Assembly (NCBI RefSeq): GCF_030253575.1
Contig: NC_080557.1
Span: 17,805,501 to 17,869,500, forward strand
Reading direction: 5' to 3'
Source of the DNA: Rhododendron vialii
Taxonomy: Eukaryota > Streptophyta > Magnoliopsida > Ericales > Ericaceae
DNA length: 64,000 bases
The position numbers and the translations under genes are program-made. How positions within the stretch are numbered: the first letter of the stretch is position 1; every line of letters starts with the position of its first letter. Below are positions 23,801 through 36,800 of the stretch, in pieces. The notes beneath the pieces are model-generated. The model worked only from the letters and a program-made list of their open reading frames with translations, was not told the origin of the DNA and did no database searches.

Positions 23801-26800
23801 GATGATGTGGATTTTTGTTTATTTTTTAATTCTCGTAGAAAAAAGGGACATCGCGGCATTGCCAGTGGACTACGAGTATTTAGTGTATAGTGGGCTGGGC
23901 TAGCTGCGAGTTTTTTTAAGCTCCTTCATTGTTAAACACATATCCTGATCACATTTTTGAAGCTTGAGCTTGACTAATTCTATAATGAGCTCACCTGGGC
24001 TCTGAACTATGTTACATGGAGTCAGGTATGAGATATCAAGTAAGCGTCAACCCTTCAGAAAGTATATAATCTTAGGAGTTTGGAATATCTATCCAGAAGT
24101 TGGTTACAAATATGTGGAAACATTCTGAACCATAAAAATATACTCCATCATATTGTATAATATCCTGACAAAGTGTTTCAATTTTCTAACTATTTAGAAA
24201 TGTACTGTCAAATTCATGGGATTTAGAAGGAAAGGGGATTTCTATCTCTCAAATATATGGCTGTCTAGGTTTTTTTGCGAAGGATCAAAGTGTCTTATTT
24301 TCAGTACGAGAGTTAAATTTCTATTGTATACCCTTGGGTTGTCATATCACCTTTCAGATAGGATTTAGGAAATGTGAGACATACAAGTTGTTATGCAATA
24401 TGTGTTGTAAACGATCCCTTCCCTTTAGTAAAACAAGCATGAGAACACGTATATGTGTTGGGATATAGACGGGGCAAGACATACAAAAAGTTACTCTGGG
24501 GTGCAAGACTGTAAACAGATTCCTCCCCTTTATACGTGTTTCTGTGCATAGTTTTGAATGGAAATAATTGGAGAATATAGACATGCAGGTGATGCTGGTG
24601 TTTTTGGAACTCTTACTGGTTCCAGACTTTGTAATTTCCCCCCTTCATTTATTGTATATATTATTTTTCTGATTCTATTATAGTAGTCTGTTTGCCGAGC
24701 AAAAAAAAAAAAAAAGTCTGTTGTACTTCAGCAATGAAGTTGTCAGCAATTTGAATTTTGACAATCACAGATTCTCTTGAGGAATGTGGAATCATTTCAG
24801 CCCTAGATGTTAACTTTAGCATTTTTACTTATATTCCTTTATCCAATACGTCGCAAGTACTTAATTGTTTTGGAGAACTGTAAAAAAAGACCTGGATTTT
24901 AAACTTGTTTTTTCTCTACTTTGCCTCTCAAATCATCATCTTCTAGTTTCAGAACATCCTTACTGGTTATGAGGTACTTTGTCAATGTAGGGGGCAGCCA
25001 TTGCTGTTAAAGCATCCAACTTAAAACCAATTGGCAATGAGTGGAGAGGCCGCCCCTCACATACTAGTTTTGGAGGTTATAATTAACCAATGTGGGACAA
25101 GCTTGAATACTCCCCCACACGTGCGACCCCTAACCTGCACGTGAGAGATAAACGAAAGATCCATAACATTGGGATCACAACAAAGAACGAAACAATGTGC
25201 GCTTAAGGCACATCCCAAAGCCTCCGAAAGCCTAGCTCTGATACCATGTTAAAGCGTCCAACTCAAAAACAATTGTCAATGAGTGGGGAGGCCGTCCAGA
25301 CTTATATACTAGGATTGGTGGTTATAATTAACAAATGTGGGACAAGCTCTAACTATTGCGATGTAGGTTTCGAGTCTCTTTAGTACACCATTGCAGCTGA
25401 AATTAGTACTCTCTTCAATGACGGGAGGCAGTAGAGAAGGATAAAGTTTTGCGGTTAAGAGGAAATATACTTACTAGCACTTGGTACAGCTGATAGATGA
25501 CGAAAACAATGCACCAATCTTAGCAGAATGTATTGTATCCAGCTTATTGTAGTTAGCATGGTACTACTAGTGGCTGAGTATTTAATTAAGACATTAGCTT
25601 TCTTTGTTTCTCCGTATACTCCACTGAGCATTGTAGTTTCCGCACTATAACTATTTGCTTATGCTTTTTATTTCCATCTTTCTTATAAGAATCGTCTTGG
25701 TTTTGCGGGGCAGAATTATTTCGAACTCAATTTTCTGAATCATATTGACCATGTTCGTTTTGGGTCTCTAGACCCAACTTTTTCTCTCTGCGCACCGTTT
25801 ATTACTCTCATCTCTCTCTCTCTCTCTCTCTCCACTCATTACCCCAAAAACTTTCCTCAAGTCTCAAAACGAACATGCCCATTGAGATTCAAGATTTCTT
25901 ACAACTGTTAGCAAATTTTTTGCAGTGATGATAAATATATGCAGTTTCAAGTTGATGGAAATCTTCAATACAAATGCGCCACATGCCGTGGAGAATGCTA
26001 CCAGGTATATAGACATATAATGGTGTTTATAACATTTTCAAAATGTATTCGTTGTATTCAATTTGCTAATTGAAAGTAACACCTTTCTTTTTTTTATAAC
26101 TAACTTGTCAGGTGAGGGATCTTGAGGATGCTGTTCACGAGCTCTGGAGGAGGAGAGATGAAGCTGACCGTGATTTGATTGCAAGCTTGAGAGCAGCTGC
26201 TGGGTTGCCAACTCAAGATGAAATATTTTCTATTTCACCTTATTCGGATGATGAAGAAAGTGGCCCTATTGTAAAGAATGAATATGGTCGTTCGTTGAAG
26301 TTTTCTCTTAAAGGGTTAGTGGATAAATCACCAAAGAAGACCAAGGAGTCTGGAACGAAACCCCCAAATAAGAAGTTTGTTAAGAAGAAGGGTCACCATG
26401 CATCCTTAATTAGCAAGTCAGGGGCACATCAGAGTTTCGAAGGACAGAGTGATCCACCGTTATTTGGGTATAACAGGGATGATGACATGCTGTCCCACAG
26501 AAGCGGAGAACCTTTTTCTTCTCCAGTTGCTGGAAGTTTGAGTGAAGGGATATGCTCTATCAATCAGGCAGGGGTCCTGAAACACAAGTTCATTGATGAT
26601 GTTACAGTAGGCAATGCAAGTACGAAATCAAGACTTGGAAACATTAAGAGTGGTAAACCTCACAGCTTGGGTTTTGGGAATGACACTAGTAAAGATGCTG
26701 GCAAGTCTCAGATTACGAACACAAAAGGACCAAAGCTAGTTATACATTTAGGTGCACGAAATCGGAATGTAACTAGTCCTCCAAGGTCTGACGCTTCTAA

Positions 26801-29800
26801 CTATCGAAGAGGGCAAGAGTTGACAGCCTCCAATGGTATGAGAGCCTTACTTTTTTTCTTATATTGCTATCATTGTTATTGTTCTTATTACTATTTGGGA
26901 CTCATAAACTATGGATCATTATGTCTGTGAAGTAATAATCTGAACTGTGTTTCTTTTGGATAGAATTGTTTAAAAATCCTTATCCTTTGATTTTATGGTG
27001 GGACCATAATAAAACCTTTCTAGTTATTGCAAGTAGGTTTATTCTAGGTTTTTCTTGCGTTTGCCTAGTTATGTTTCTCAAAGCTTTGGCAAAGGCAGAT
27101 GTTCAAGAAATATGTTGAAGTCGGATTTGCTGAGAATTGTTAGCCATCATACCTTTCATTTTGTCTCTCTTGCAATATGGAAATCATGTTTCTTTGTTTC
27201 TTTGATGTTGCATGTGAAACCTTAGTTGTTCTCTATTTTTTCCCTATGTTTTCACATTTTCTTTCTTGCAATATGGAAATCATATTTTTTGTTTATATGT
27301 ATTGAATTATCTGTTTTTTATGGATTATTTTCTTGTATAAAGGTGAAAACGGAAGTTGGACAGAGGAAAGAAGCTATGAAAGAAAATCTCTATGTTGGTA
27401 GGCCTGTTCGAGCGAGTTCCTCAAGAAAAAATAAAAGGAATAAGGGCATTGGCTAGTACTAGAAAATAGTGAAAACAACGCAAACGCTTCATACATGCTC
27501 TAAGAGCATTTTATTTTACTGCTAAAGCTGGCATACCATATGAAGTTTGTCTTTATGTGCAACTAATTGTGATGTTTTCCAGTTTCAATTAAGCATGGGG
27601 CAAATATTTGGCTGTGAACTCTACTTGTCATTAGTAACTAGTGCTAAATTGTTTTCTTATTCATGCTGGAGATGAATGGCTGAAGTAGGTAAGAATGGTC
27701 TCTATAGTAGAAGTTTTTGAGTATAGTTGAAAGCAATGTTTTAAAAACCGGACCGGACTGGCCGGTTGAACCGTCAACTGGCCCTTGCTCCGGTCCAGAC
27801 AAACTAGAGAACCGGCTATATTTCAAAACCGTCCTCTTTCTTTAAAACTGCTCAACTAAACCGGTGAACCTGTTAACCTGTTGAACCGGTGCGTTTAAAT
27901 TTTAAATTTCCCATTAATGTTTCACTGTAAGCGATTTCAGAAGAATCTGTGAACAGCTGTCAGCTAGCTGGCATGTGGGCCATCACTGGTGCACCCTACA
28001 AATCAACTTTGAGCCTACTTCGCCTTCTTTTAACCTTATATAGATATTAGTGTGCCTTAGCCTCTCTTTGTTCTCCGATGTGGGACTAAGCCTCCATTAT
28101 ACAAAACTTCCTTCTCTTTTGATGAGTAATTTTCCAAAGTTCCAAACCAAACCAAACCTTATGTCTCAATCACTTGGGGTCGGCTACATGAATCCTTTTC
28201 CTCCATTGAGCTTTGTCAATGGCCACTTATTCACAAACCTATTATACTCATATCTTTGCCCACAATAGCATCTAATGTCAATTTAGGTCTGCCCCTCCCT
28301 GGAGCATTGCTACCCAAAACTATCCTATCCGCTCTCTTAACTACTCCAGTAGCCTAAATCCTCCTCTTTCCTTCGAATAATGTGAAATCAAATTCCTTCC
28401 AATCATTGTTTTACTCGTGTATTGTTTTATATTATTATTATACTAGTTTTTTTTTATAATATTAATATATTTTTCTATAATTATGACATCACGGTTCTAT
28501 TCCGGTTGAACCGGTGAACCATCCACCCGGTCTCTTCTCCGGTTTGCTAACCGGTCCGGTTTTGAAAACATTGGTTGAAAGTTTTAGATGATAGTATGGA
28601 GTGGAGAAATGTGATAGCTGATGATTCTGCCAATAAGTCTTAGAGCGCCTCTGGCATCGGACTCTGAGAGTTGGAATTATCTTGGTCTATTCTCGACATA
28701 TTGTTTTTCATTGTGTTGGACTTTGATTCATGTTGTTTGTTATTAATTCATCAAGATATTTACAAGTCCTAGGAGAATTATCTCAAGCCTTGTTTATGTA
28801 TTGTCCGATTTAGTTTTATTGTTTGTTGTTCTTCATCTCGTCGGATAGTGCACCTTGGCCACTAAGAATGGATCAGAAGTTGGCCAAGTGGCAATATTTG
28901 ATACCAAAATATCTTTAGTTCCTTTAGTCTTGATAAACTGGTGGACTTCTGTTTTTTTTTCCCCAAAAGGTGAACTTGAAGGGTTGTTCATGGATTCTCA
29001 ATACTAGATCAGGTTTTTAATTACGTAGTGAAGATTGTAGACAAAAATGGGTCAACTTAATATCAAGAAAAGCTTGTTGGTAGAAAATCCTGCTAGTTGC
29101 CCTGTCTGGACATTGTTTGGGTCTGAATTTGCTGGAAATTTTGCTTGTGATGTGTAACAACCTCTGGTCTGTTGACCTCACATTAACTGTAGTGTCATGT
29201 GGCTACTGCCATTGCCTCCCATCTTGCAGCTTCATTTATTCTTCCAATTGTTTCTCCATTGCTATAATAGCTGCCGAGTAGAAACAAACAAGTGCTTTCG
29301 CGTTAGTTGTCTACTTTATTTCCTCAACTTGAAAGCAGTTTCCTCTGCTTTTGTTGCTTTTGTTCGACACTCATGTCTCAGCTACATTTATGGCCAATTG
29401 TTTGCAGTTTTTTGAGTTCTATTCATTCCTGCAACCAGCCTGCTTATACATGCATTACACTTTCTATGCTTAGTAGTTGAAAGTCAAGAGCAAGTCATTT
29501 TGCTCAACCTTGGGTTAGCACTTACGGAGTATCTGGCAAGGAAGGCACACTTTTACGCATGGTATTAGTTGGAAAAAAGGGGAAATGTCAGAAAAATGAA
29601 TAAATAAGATAGAAAAAGAGAAGAAAAAAGAATCTCTATTGGGGTGAAATTATGTATTTGAGTATATATAGTTCGAGATGATTTGGTTTGTCTCTCATAG
29701 AGGATGCATTTGGCTTATCTGGTTTTTATACACGAATAGGCAGTGAAGATGCGGATCATGAGCAAGCGGCTAAAAGGCAGACGTTGGACAGACACACCAA

Positions 29801-30704
29801 AGTTGGTGATGAAAAAGGTACTTTTTTCACTGAAGGAGAATGCATGTCCTGTTTATTTAGCTGACACTTTTGACAATATCTGTTAAAATGCATCATGCAA
29901 AAATAAAAAAAAAGAGACATTTGTGTTTTACATGGATTTCAGGAGGTAATTACGCTGCACAACTAAAAGGTCCGAAGATGAGAGGAAAAGAGGGCAACTT
30001 GATAAAGATCAGAAAAAGTAACCCAGAAGTCTCTGACGTGAGCCCTAAGTTTGGTGGCGGGAATAGGGATGATGGATGTGAAACAGTTTCGCCAGATGAC
30101 CCTCATGCTTCATCGGGGAGACGAAGCGTTGAAGAAAGTCCGGCTGTGGTGGATGGTGCAAACAAATACCCTGCAATAAAAGGTCAAAAGGTGTATCTGA
30201 GGAAGAATGTGGAAGGTAGGTCTGAAGCATTAAATGGTGGCAACAATGAGAGCAACCATACACCTTCAGTGTCACAATCTATGCTAAGGGATTCCAAACC
30301 TTTGCTGAAGCTCAAGTTCAAGAATCCTTATCACGACAATCAAAGTTCGTGGGCTCCTCTGGGTGAGGATGAGAAGAGTTCTGTTAAGGGACAAAGGTCC
30401 AAAAGAAAGAGACCATCGCCCTTCATGGGGAAAACTTCTACTAGGGAGGACGAAGATGTCTCGCAGCAGCATGGAGATGATACGATGGATGAGATCATGG
30501 ATGCTAATTGGATACTGCAGAAATTGGGCAAAGATGCGATTGGAAAGAGAGTGGAAGTCCATCAGCCGTCGGATAATTCCTGGTGAGTTGTCCTTTGAAA
30601 ATCATCAATGAAAAGATTTGTGAAGCCCTTGGGTACCGGGTAAACACTACAGCCCCTTTGATTTGAGAGATTTAGCGAGAAACGAATAAAGAGATGAAAG
30701 AGAT

Positions 30705-30762
<58 letters not shown>

Positions 30763-31262
30763 TTAGGTGAAATGGATTGCAGAAGAACACACTGTTATTT
30801 GCCAGTTCCATTCTCACAAAAGACGTTGAGAAACAAAACTGACTGGTGTAATTTTCAGAATACTGAGATGGTCATCAACACACAAAGGGAAAACAAGAAA
30901 TCCCACCCATATCCCTGTCTTACTTTCTCTGCTTTCTTCCTCATCCCCACAAGAAAGTGAACACAAAAAATCTTTTTCTTTTTTTCACCAAGACCATGAG
31001 ATCTGTTCTTTTCTCACCTACTTAACCAACGGACTGTGATGCTTTATTACTCTTCTGTTTGCTCCGAGTTTTTGCATGCATGGTGGATTGAATGCTCAAT
31101 TTCTTTCCTTTTAGGCACAAGGGAGTGGTAAAAGACGTCAATGAAGTCAAATCAACTGTTTCTGTTTCTCTAGATGATGGAAGGGCCAAGAACTTGGAAC
31201 TGGGGAAGCATGGAATTCGCTTTGTTTCTCAGAAGCAAAAGCGTGGGAACACACAAGGTTGA
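14704..31262 (+). CDS. PHD-finger protein with C-terminal Tudor-like domain (13 exons, 889 aa)
   Basis: Exons, all with GT-AG introns and one open frame: 14704-14735, 14853-15210, 18474-18651, 18758-18807, 20421-20513, 20599-20687, 20873-20951, 21112-21194, 25926-26004, 26112-26835, 29701-29817, 29943-30582, 31115-31262. The N-terminus MAFHVACPITCRRICFC is typical of the plant family I recall as AT3G08020/AT3G52100. A Pro/Gly-rich linker follows (about 65-95). Cys/His clusters occupy about residues 150-344: CRLC...CKSC...H...C...CPSC, then CRRT...CKRCDGAYHCYC, then CPVC...CCDVCQRWVHCQC...CATC, that is three zinc-binding PHD-type modules. A long basic, Ser-rich region has likely nuclear signals (KKTKE, KRKRP). 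The last about 60 residues (IGKRVEVHQPSDNSW, then VVKDVNEVKSTVSV) resemble a Tudor-like reader. A nuclear chromatin-reading role is inferred. Introns 2, 4, 8 and 10 (1.6-4.7 kb) are swollen by repeats. Confidence 0.93.
17493..17859 (-). mobile_element. TRIM retrotransposon copy A in PHD intron 2
   Basis: Two degenerate LTRs of about 105-110 bp, starting TGTTAAAG at 17493 and 17755, flank about 150 bp. The second ends CTCTAACA at 17859. The internal block has the shared CACGTGGAGAGGTAAACAAA motif. The primer site next to the second LTR is decayed (TAACTGTGATGTAA instead of GCTCTGATACCA). No target duplication is visible, so this is an old copy. Confidence 0.75.
19630..19835 (+). mobile_element. 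3' tail of an RTE-type LINE in PHD intron 4
   Basis: The segment GGGGAGGAGTCGACCAAAAT to TTCACGCGGCCAACCCC, ending in GGTTTGGTTTGGTTTGG, matches the tail of the fragment at 36390-36750. The simple TTGG-rich end is typical of RTE-clade elements. It is truncated to about 200 bp. Confidence 0.6.
21468..21545 (+). repeat. Short LINE/SINE-like tail in PHD intron 8
   Basis: AACAACAACATAACATAACC is followed by CCAGTCATTGGGGGTATGGG, a motif common in plant RTE/SINE tails. A similar piece (CCCCACCAATGGGGTCTGAG) lies at about 37371-37390 in the TAB2 intron. The identification rests on this motif only. Confidence 0.35.
22205..23060. repeat. GGCGCC-rich repeat in PHD intron 8
   Basis: Clusters of GCAAGGCGCCTC, GGCGAGGCCTAGGC and GGCGCGCGCC occur at about 22220-22365. 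Related pieces (CCCACGCCCCGCCTTGTGCC, CAGGCGCCACTC) lie at about 22720 and 22985. The pattern resembles a known class of plant dispersed repeats, but I could not fix the ends or a target duplication. Confidence 0.4.
25005..25354 (-). mobile_element. TRIM retrotransposon copy B in PHD intron 8, best preserved
   Basis: 350 bp. LTRs at 25005-25109 and 25247-25354 start TGTTAAAGC. The perfect primer-binding site, read on the minus strand as TGGTATCAGAGC (25235-25246, complementary to initiator tRNA-Met), directly abuts the LTR. The target duplication ATTGC is present at 25000-25004 and 25355-25359. There is no coding capacity. The last base of the right LTR is T instead of the A seen in copies A and C. 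Confidence 0.9.
27734..28573. mobile_element. hAT-like non-autonomous element (840 bp) in PHD intron 10
   Basis: The ends are inverted repeats of about 23 bp (CAATGTTTTAAAAACCGGACCGG-like at left, CCGGTCCGGTTTTGAAAACATTG-like at right). A perfect 8-bp target duplication, GTTGAAAG, occurs at 27726-27733 and 28574-28581, as expected for hAT. Subterminal CCGGTTGAACCGG-type motifs repeat near both ends. There is no transposase. A LINE tail in reverse orientation is nested inside at about 28139-28390. Confidence 0.85.
28139..28390 (-). mobile_element. RTE-type LINE tail nested in the hAT-like element
   Basis: On the plus strand it begins with CCAAACCAAACCAAACC, the reverse complement of the TTGG-rich end of the LINE tails at 19630 and 36390. 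GGGTCGGCTACATGAATCC follows, matching their GGATTCATGTGGCCGACC-like block. Confidence 0.6.
30709..30759 (+). repeat. CT microsatellite in the last PHD intron
   Basis: An uninterrupted (CT)n run of about 50 bases within intron 12, between the donor at 30583 and the acceptor at 31113. Confidence 0.95.
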
Positions 31263-31800
31263 ACTTAATGGGTATGGAAACACTACCAAAAGACTTTCCA
31301 TTTTTATGGATGGTATTCTGGAAAGCAGAGACTGTCCAGACTATGGAGGATTATCTTGTGCAGGAGGTTTCCTCAGGTCCTTCAGGATTCAAGAATTAGA
31401 CCTTTTCTTATCTGCTCAAATTTCTGCCAGGTTTGTACATTACCAATGTAGCCGGTTGGGGATTGGTTTACTACCAAGAACTAACCTCAGCCGGTTGGAA
31501 GGTGCCTGAGCATAATAAAAGGTTCTTTGTGGGCATCGTGCCCTCTCTCATGTGTGGGCATCCGCTGTAATTTGTGCCCTCTCTCATGTGCGGGCATCTG
31601 CTGTAATTTGCGCCCTCTCTCATGTGGTAAACTGAGTCGTCCTTATTGCCATCCATAAATTTATAAATTTTAGGTTACATCCGATGGCAGTGTGGGCTAT
31701 GTACATGTAATCTCTTCATGTATTAGGTTTTTCTTTTCTTTTTTTTTTTTTCATTCAGAGAGATTAGTTTTAATCGTTAAAGATGATTGTTGTCTGTGCA
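31263..31800 (+). other. Probable 3' UTR of the PHD gene, with a 36-bp tandem repeat
   Basis: After the TGA at 31260-31262 a 36-bp unit (starting GTGCCCTCTCTCATGTG) occurs at 31538, 31574 and, partly, 31610. The transcript end cannot be fixed; T-rich sequence follows near 31735. Confidence 0.5.
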
Positions 31801-33853
31801 TCATCATTCTAAAGTTTATTTGTTCTTTTCTGGAGATTTTTGTTGAAACACGGTATTAAAAAGGAAAGCGTCTGTATGTTTTGCCTTGTGAGATCAATGC
31901 TTTGGTTCTATTGGAACCAGAAAATTTCTCTCAATTTCTTACAGTATTTACAAGTTTATGTATTCATAAAAAGATGATTTGAGACAAAATTATAACTTTG
32001 TTTCTACTCTTTTCGTCCCTTTTTAAATGTCCACTACCATTCTGTGTGCCATTTTTCATTATCTATAGCTCTTAATATATATTGCTTAAAATATGCAATT
32101 TGAATTTTGTTTGATAGATTTTAATAATTTCTATAAGACAATGGTTTTAAAAATATAAAACGTAATATACGTTGAGAGATATAAGTCATTAAAAATAGCA
32201 TGTAGAACTATAGTGGACACTTAAAAAGAGAGATGGAGTATTATCATCGCCTTTTCGATGTGAGCCTAGCTATATGTATTAAACTAGGCTTGTATCATTC
32301 CCCTAGAACATAATCTCTTACTTCATGTGTGTTAAATCGATTTTTTGAGAAGTTCTACGAGAATGGAAGATATGAATATACTTGGCTAGCAAGCAGTGTG
32401 TGGCCTTCAAAAAGTGTGTTTTGAACAATTAAAGTTGCTGCCATACTTATTTTTATTTGTGTCAAATCAATTTTGTTTCTTGTTCATTTAGTTGTGTTAG
32501 AAGACAATGCAATAGGGGGTTATATGTTTGTGCCAAGAAAGTCCTCTCGTTTTGTGTGTTCGATATGTGGACTTTCAACTTCCCCTTATGGGGTTCCTTT
32601 TGTCTGATGTGTCATTAGATTAATAAAATCTCCTTGCTTTTTCTATTTTTTTGTTAAATATTTCAGCGGCACATACCCAACCAAAAGGTTAACGTTTGGC
32701 TCCGCGTAACTGAAAAAATAAAATTCGTTCCACAGACGAAGTCAGGACAATATTGTTTGTTTGGTTTCGTATAACAGAGAACATTGACACATTGTTCTTT
32801 ATACACTTATTATCTGTTCGGTGATTTCTTCAAATAATTTCTGGTGCCTTGATGCTTCACAAATCCTTCATTGAATCAATACATCACTTCTAGTTTATTC
32901 TTTCTTTTTTCAAGTCCATTACTGAATGCAATGGAGCCTAATGTAAAGATTAATTAACAGCATCATCGGTTGGGTGGTGGGTATGATTGGATTCCTGCTG
33001 TATCGAAACTGCCTAGAATTGGTACTCTGCCTAGAATTGATTGAAATGTGACTGGTCGTTTTGTTATCAAACTTTTTTTTTTAATAAAGTGCCTATAGGC
33101 ATGAAGGGGTGAAGCTGCAAGATTAGGTTGTGCAGTAAATTATTAAGTGCCTTCAGGCACTGACACTTTGCTAGTACAATAAAACAGGACTACAGAGAGG
33201 AGAAAGGGATGGATGCAACACTGTTAGCGATTCATAGTGCTACTTGGTGTTTTTACTTTTTTTTATGGGAGGATATATTAGGAATAATATAGGGCTAGAG
33301 AGAAATTGATTGGGTCCAAATAGAACCACTCTCTCAAGAATCCTGAAAGGAGAATTGGTCTCTGCTCTGGGGGACGTTGGGTATCCTTTTGTTAATGCTG
33401 TCAAATAGTCTAACACTGGAAACTGATTTGTTTGCAAATCTATATCAAGATGTCTTGTAGTGGAAGTTATCTAGGAACACTTGAAAGGATTCGATTCTCG
33501 GGATCAGGCTGCAAGAAAGAAATTTTTTGTGAATCCTCTAGTCCCGTGTATAGCCTGCCTTTGACCGGACTGGGGAGGAGATTAGTCGAGGAGCGCGAAA
33601 ACTGGCCCAGACATTCCCGTCGGTTGAACCAAAAAAATGGAAGGATTCCCAGGCAGAGCTTTTCATTTTGAATTCATAATCCATCCTATTTTAGTAGCTT
33701 CAAATTTCACTTCTGTTAAGTGCTAGCATATTTATTTGCCAAATAAACAAAAATTCCAACCTCAATTTCCGAAATATGAAGCGCAATCCAAATTGGCCAA
33801 AAAAAAGGGGAGGGGGTGGAACCTTGTTGAAATTGTTATTACTTACACTACGT
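31800..33853. other. Convergent intergenic region between PHD and TAB2
   Basis: AT-rich sequence between two convergent 3' ends. Short open frames near 33240-33670 have no recognisable domain. It probably includes both 3' UTR ends. Confidence 0.5.
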
Positions 33854-36800
33854 TTATACAGGTGGAGGTGGCAAGTCTAATAGAAGCCAAAATCCTTCGC
33901 AATGGTCCGAATCCAAATCGTTTTGGATGGCAAGAAAATGTAAGCCTCCACAGGCCTTCTTTGCAGCTTCCCAAGCTTCAGCTTCACTAGTTGTTACTGG
34001 GGTTTTCTTATACGTGGCATAAACATATCGTGTGGAAATTCCAACTGATAAAATCAAGGAGGCTCGAGCCGCATCTGCTTCCATCGAACAGACTTCTAAT
34101 CCATTCATCCAACCTGAAGCAGGGGAGAACCAAAAAAAAAAAAAAAAGGAATTTTATCTGGCTTCCTCATAGAAACGGCAGATGTACCAAATTTCCAAAT
34201 AAATTGGTTACAAAGAAGTGAACTGAGAAGAAAGCATTGTTGATAATTGAACACTTGTATGGCTTAACATATCAGTTAGTTGGGAATGAAAATGCTGTTG
34301 AGGGTCTGCTCCTGGCATACTAAGGACAAAATGAGACACAAATTGTCGACAAAGAACAAAATTGTTTGTGGTTATAATTTCTCAGTTAACTGACTCTAGA
34401 AATTGCAGAATTGAAAAACCAACCAATTACAAATTTCTGGTCTTCTGGGGTATTATGATATTATAATTTTTCATACATAAAGTTCAAGATTCTTTTTTAA
34501 TTCCTTTCTTTCGTCCCAGTTGTATCAGGAATCTTCTCAATCTATTTTTCCATTCTCGGCAATTCTATGGTCTACTGTGCTATATAAAGTATCACAAAGC
34601 AAAATTTCTTAGAGAGATCTTGTAAGGTGATATGATAAATCTGTTGGAGTAATCCTGATTTTGGCAACATATGAGCCATATATTTAGGGATGTATTACAA
34701 ATGGATGTAGTGAAGAAAGTGCAAGAAAAATGATATCACGCTACTGACATTCAGATGCTAAATCCAAAGGGACACATTGGCATACCTGCTAATGGTTTAG
34801 CACGTGAAGATGCAACAGCCAATCCAGGAATCAATGTGTCGGCATCAATTTCAATCCCCAAAAGATCCAAGTCTATATTTGCACCAAAGACATACTTTGT
34901 CTCTAAGGAAGAGGCCTCCTGCTGAACAACTGAAACGGGAAACTATTAAACATTTTGCTACGAAATGCTACAAATTGTAAATGATGTCCTTTATTTCCAG
35001 GATAAGTGAACAACTGAAACTGGATTGTTTATAGGGTAGGGATTGCTGAGTAGTTAGGACATAATACACCACTCTTCCAATAAAAAAATACCCCACTTTT
35101 TTAAAGCAGAATGAAAATTGACATCTTCATTTCCAATTTTCCATTGACTTTATGGATGCAAACCAACAGATGAGGATAACGAACATGATCTTTACCAAAA
35201 ACAAAAGACAGATCAAGGAAAAGAAAGCGAAGATGAAAACCTCAAACTTTAAAGCAATGTTATAAGAATGTACCTGAAAAAGGTAACTGGACAAAAGCCC
35301 ATTTGTCACCGAACAAATTTTCAGGAAGTTGCATAGGAAACGGGTTATCTAGTGCCAGAAGCGGTTTCGCTCCTTTTTGAAAGCCAGGATGACGTATATA
35401 TACAGTTTCGTACCGATCTTCCAGCCACAGAAGTAGTGATAGACACTGGTATTTAGACCAAGCAAACGTAGCAAAATTAGAACAGTAGGCATGTGAAACA
35501 AAGTAGCAAAACTATTGTTACGAATATTCTACTACATGGAACTTTCACCCGTTGCACGCTGATGCAGGTGGTGGTTCACTGAAATTCTATTGGTCACAAT
35601 CGGTATAAACTTGGGGTGCAGCAAATGAAGAGTTCAAAAGACAGGCATGAGTAATACATGTACTAAACTATTTATTTCACCAATTAGAATGGAAAATTTA
35701 TTGATGAATCTAGTTGGAATGTGAACAACATTTCCATTGGTTTGCTCTAATACCATGTTAAATAATTATCCCCAGCAGATTCGCTAATATGAGCGCCGCC
35801 GTCCCCGGGTGGAACGCTTGAGTGACTACCCCGGGTGGGTACACTTTATTGCGCATGATGACTGGGCACAACACCACGAATACTTGGTTAGCAAACACTC
35901 AACAAAACTCAGAGTTGCCACTTGGTTTTGGTCCAAGAACCATGAATGACTTTATGGAAAGGCTCAATCCTTGTGTCACCACAGACAGGTCCGACGACTA
36001 AGGTACTGAGTGGGAAGGTAATCCACTGATTGGCCTCTACTCATCACCAATGGTTGGAAATTGTCTCTATCCTAAATGCATGAGACTCAAGCAGGTGAAT
36101 AGGTAGATTTTAACAAACACAATTTCGAAAAGAAGTCTTTTTGCAAGAGGGGAAAAACCATTTGAAAACTACCTCCGTCAAATGCGGCATACAAAAAAGA
36201 AAACGAAAGCATGCATCTTATGGATGAGAGCCAAGAGATGAACAACCCATTGTTGCCCACATCCATAGCCAATGATCAACAGCCATCCTTAGGTTCTCAT
36301 ACGGTCCCTAGATCTACTTCTAGCACACAAAAGATCAATCTGCCGTTGCGAATCTAGATAAGGGCCCAAATGTTAACTTATGTGAGTAAGATGAGTGTGT
36401 GGTAAGACTTTGCGAGACAAAATTAGAGACGAGAACATTCAGGGAATGGTAGGGGTAGCACCAAAAGAAGATAAAATGAGAGAAAATAGATTAAGGTGCT
36501 TTGGACATGTCTATTACAGATTGACCAATGCAATAGTTAGGATTGATATGGCAACGATTGAGGGTAACCCTAAGGGGAGGGTAGACCAAAATTGACATTA
36601 GAGGCAATAATTCAAAAAGATATAGATTTCTTGAACATTATGGAACACAATGCCATTGACAGAGCAAGTTCAATAGATAAAAATGGATTCATGTGGCCGA
36701 CCAAATTGATTGGGACTTAAGACTCTATTCGGTTTTGGTTCGGTTTGACCCAGTTGTTAACTTCATGTTTTAGTTTCTCACGAAAAGATGTTATGTGTTA

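Noticed and set aside
27226-27456. Possible extra PHD exon (basic, ending in a Lys-rich tail)
   Set aside because: The acceptor before 27343 gives a frame with an early stop when joined in phase to exon 10, and skipping to 29701 keeps an open frame.
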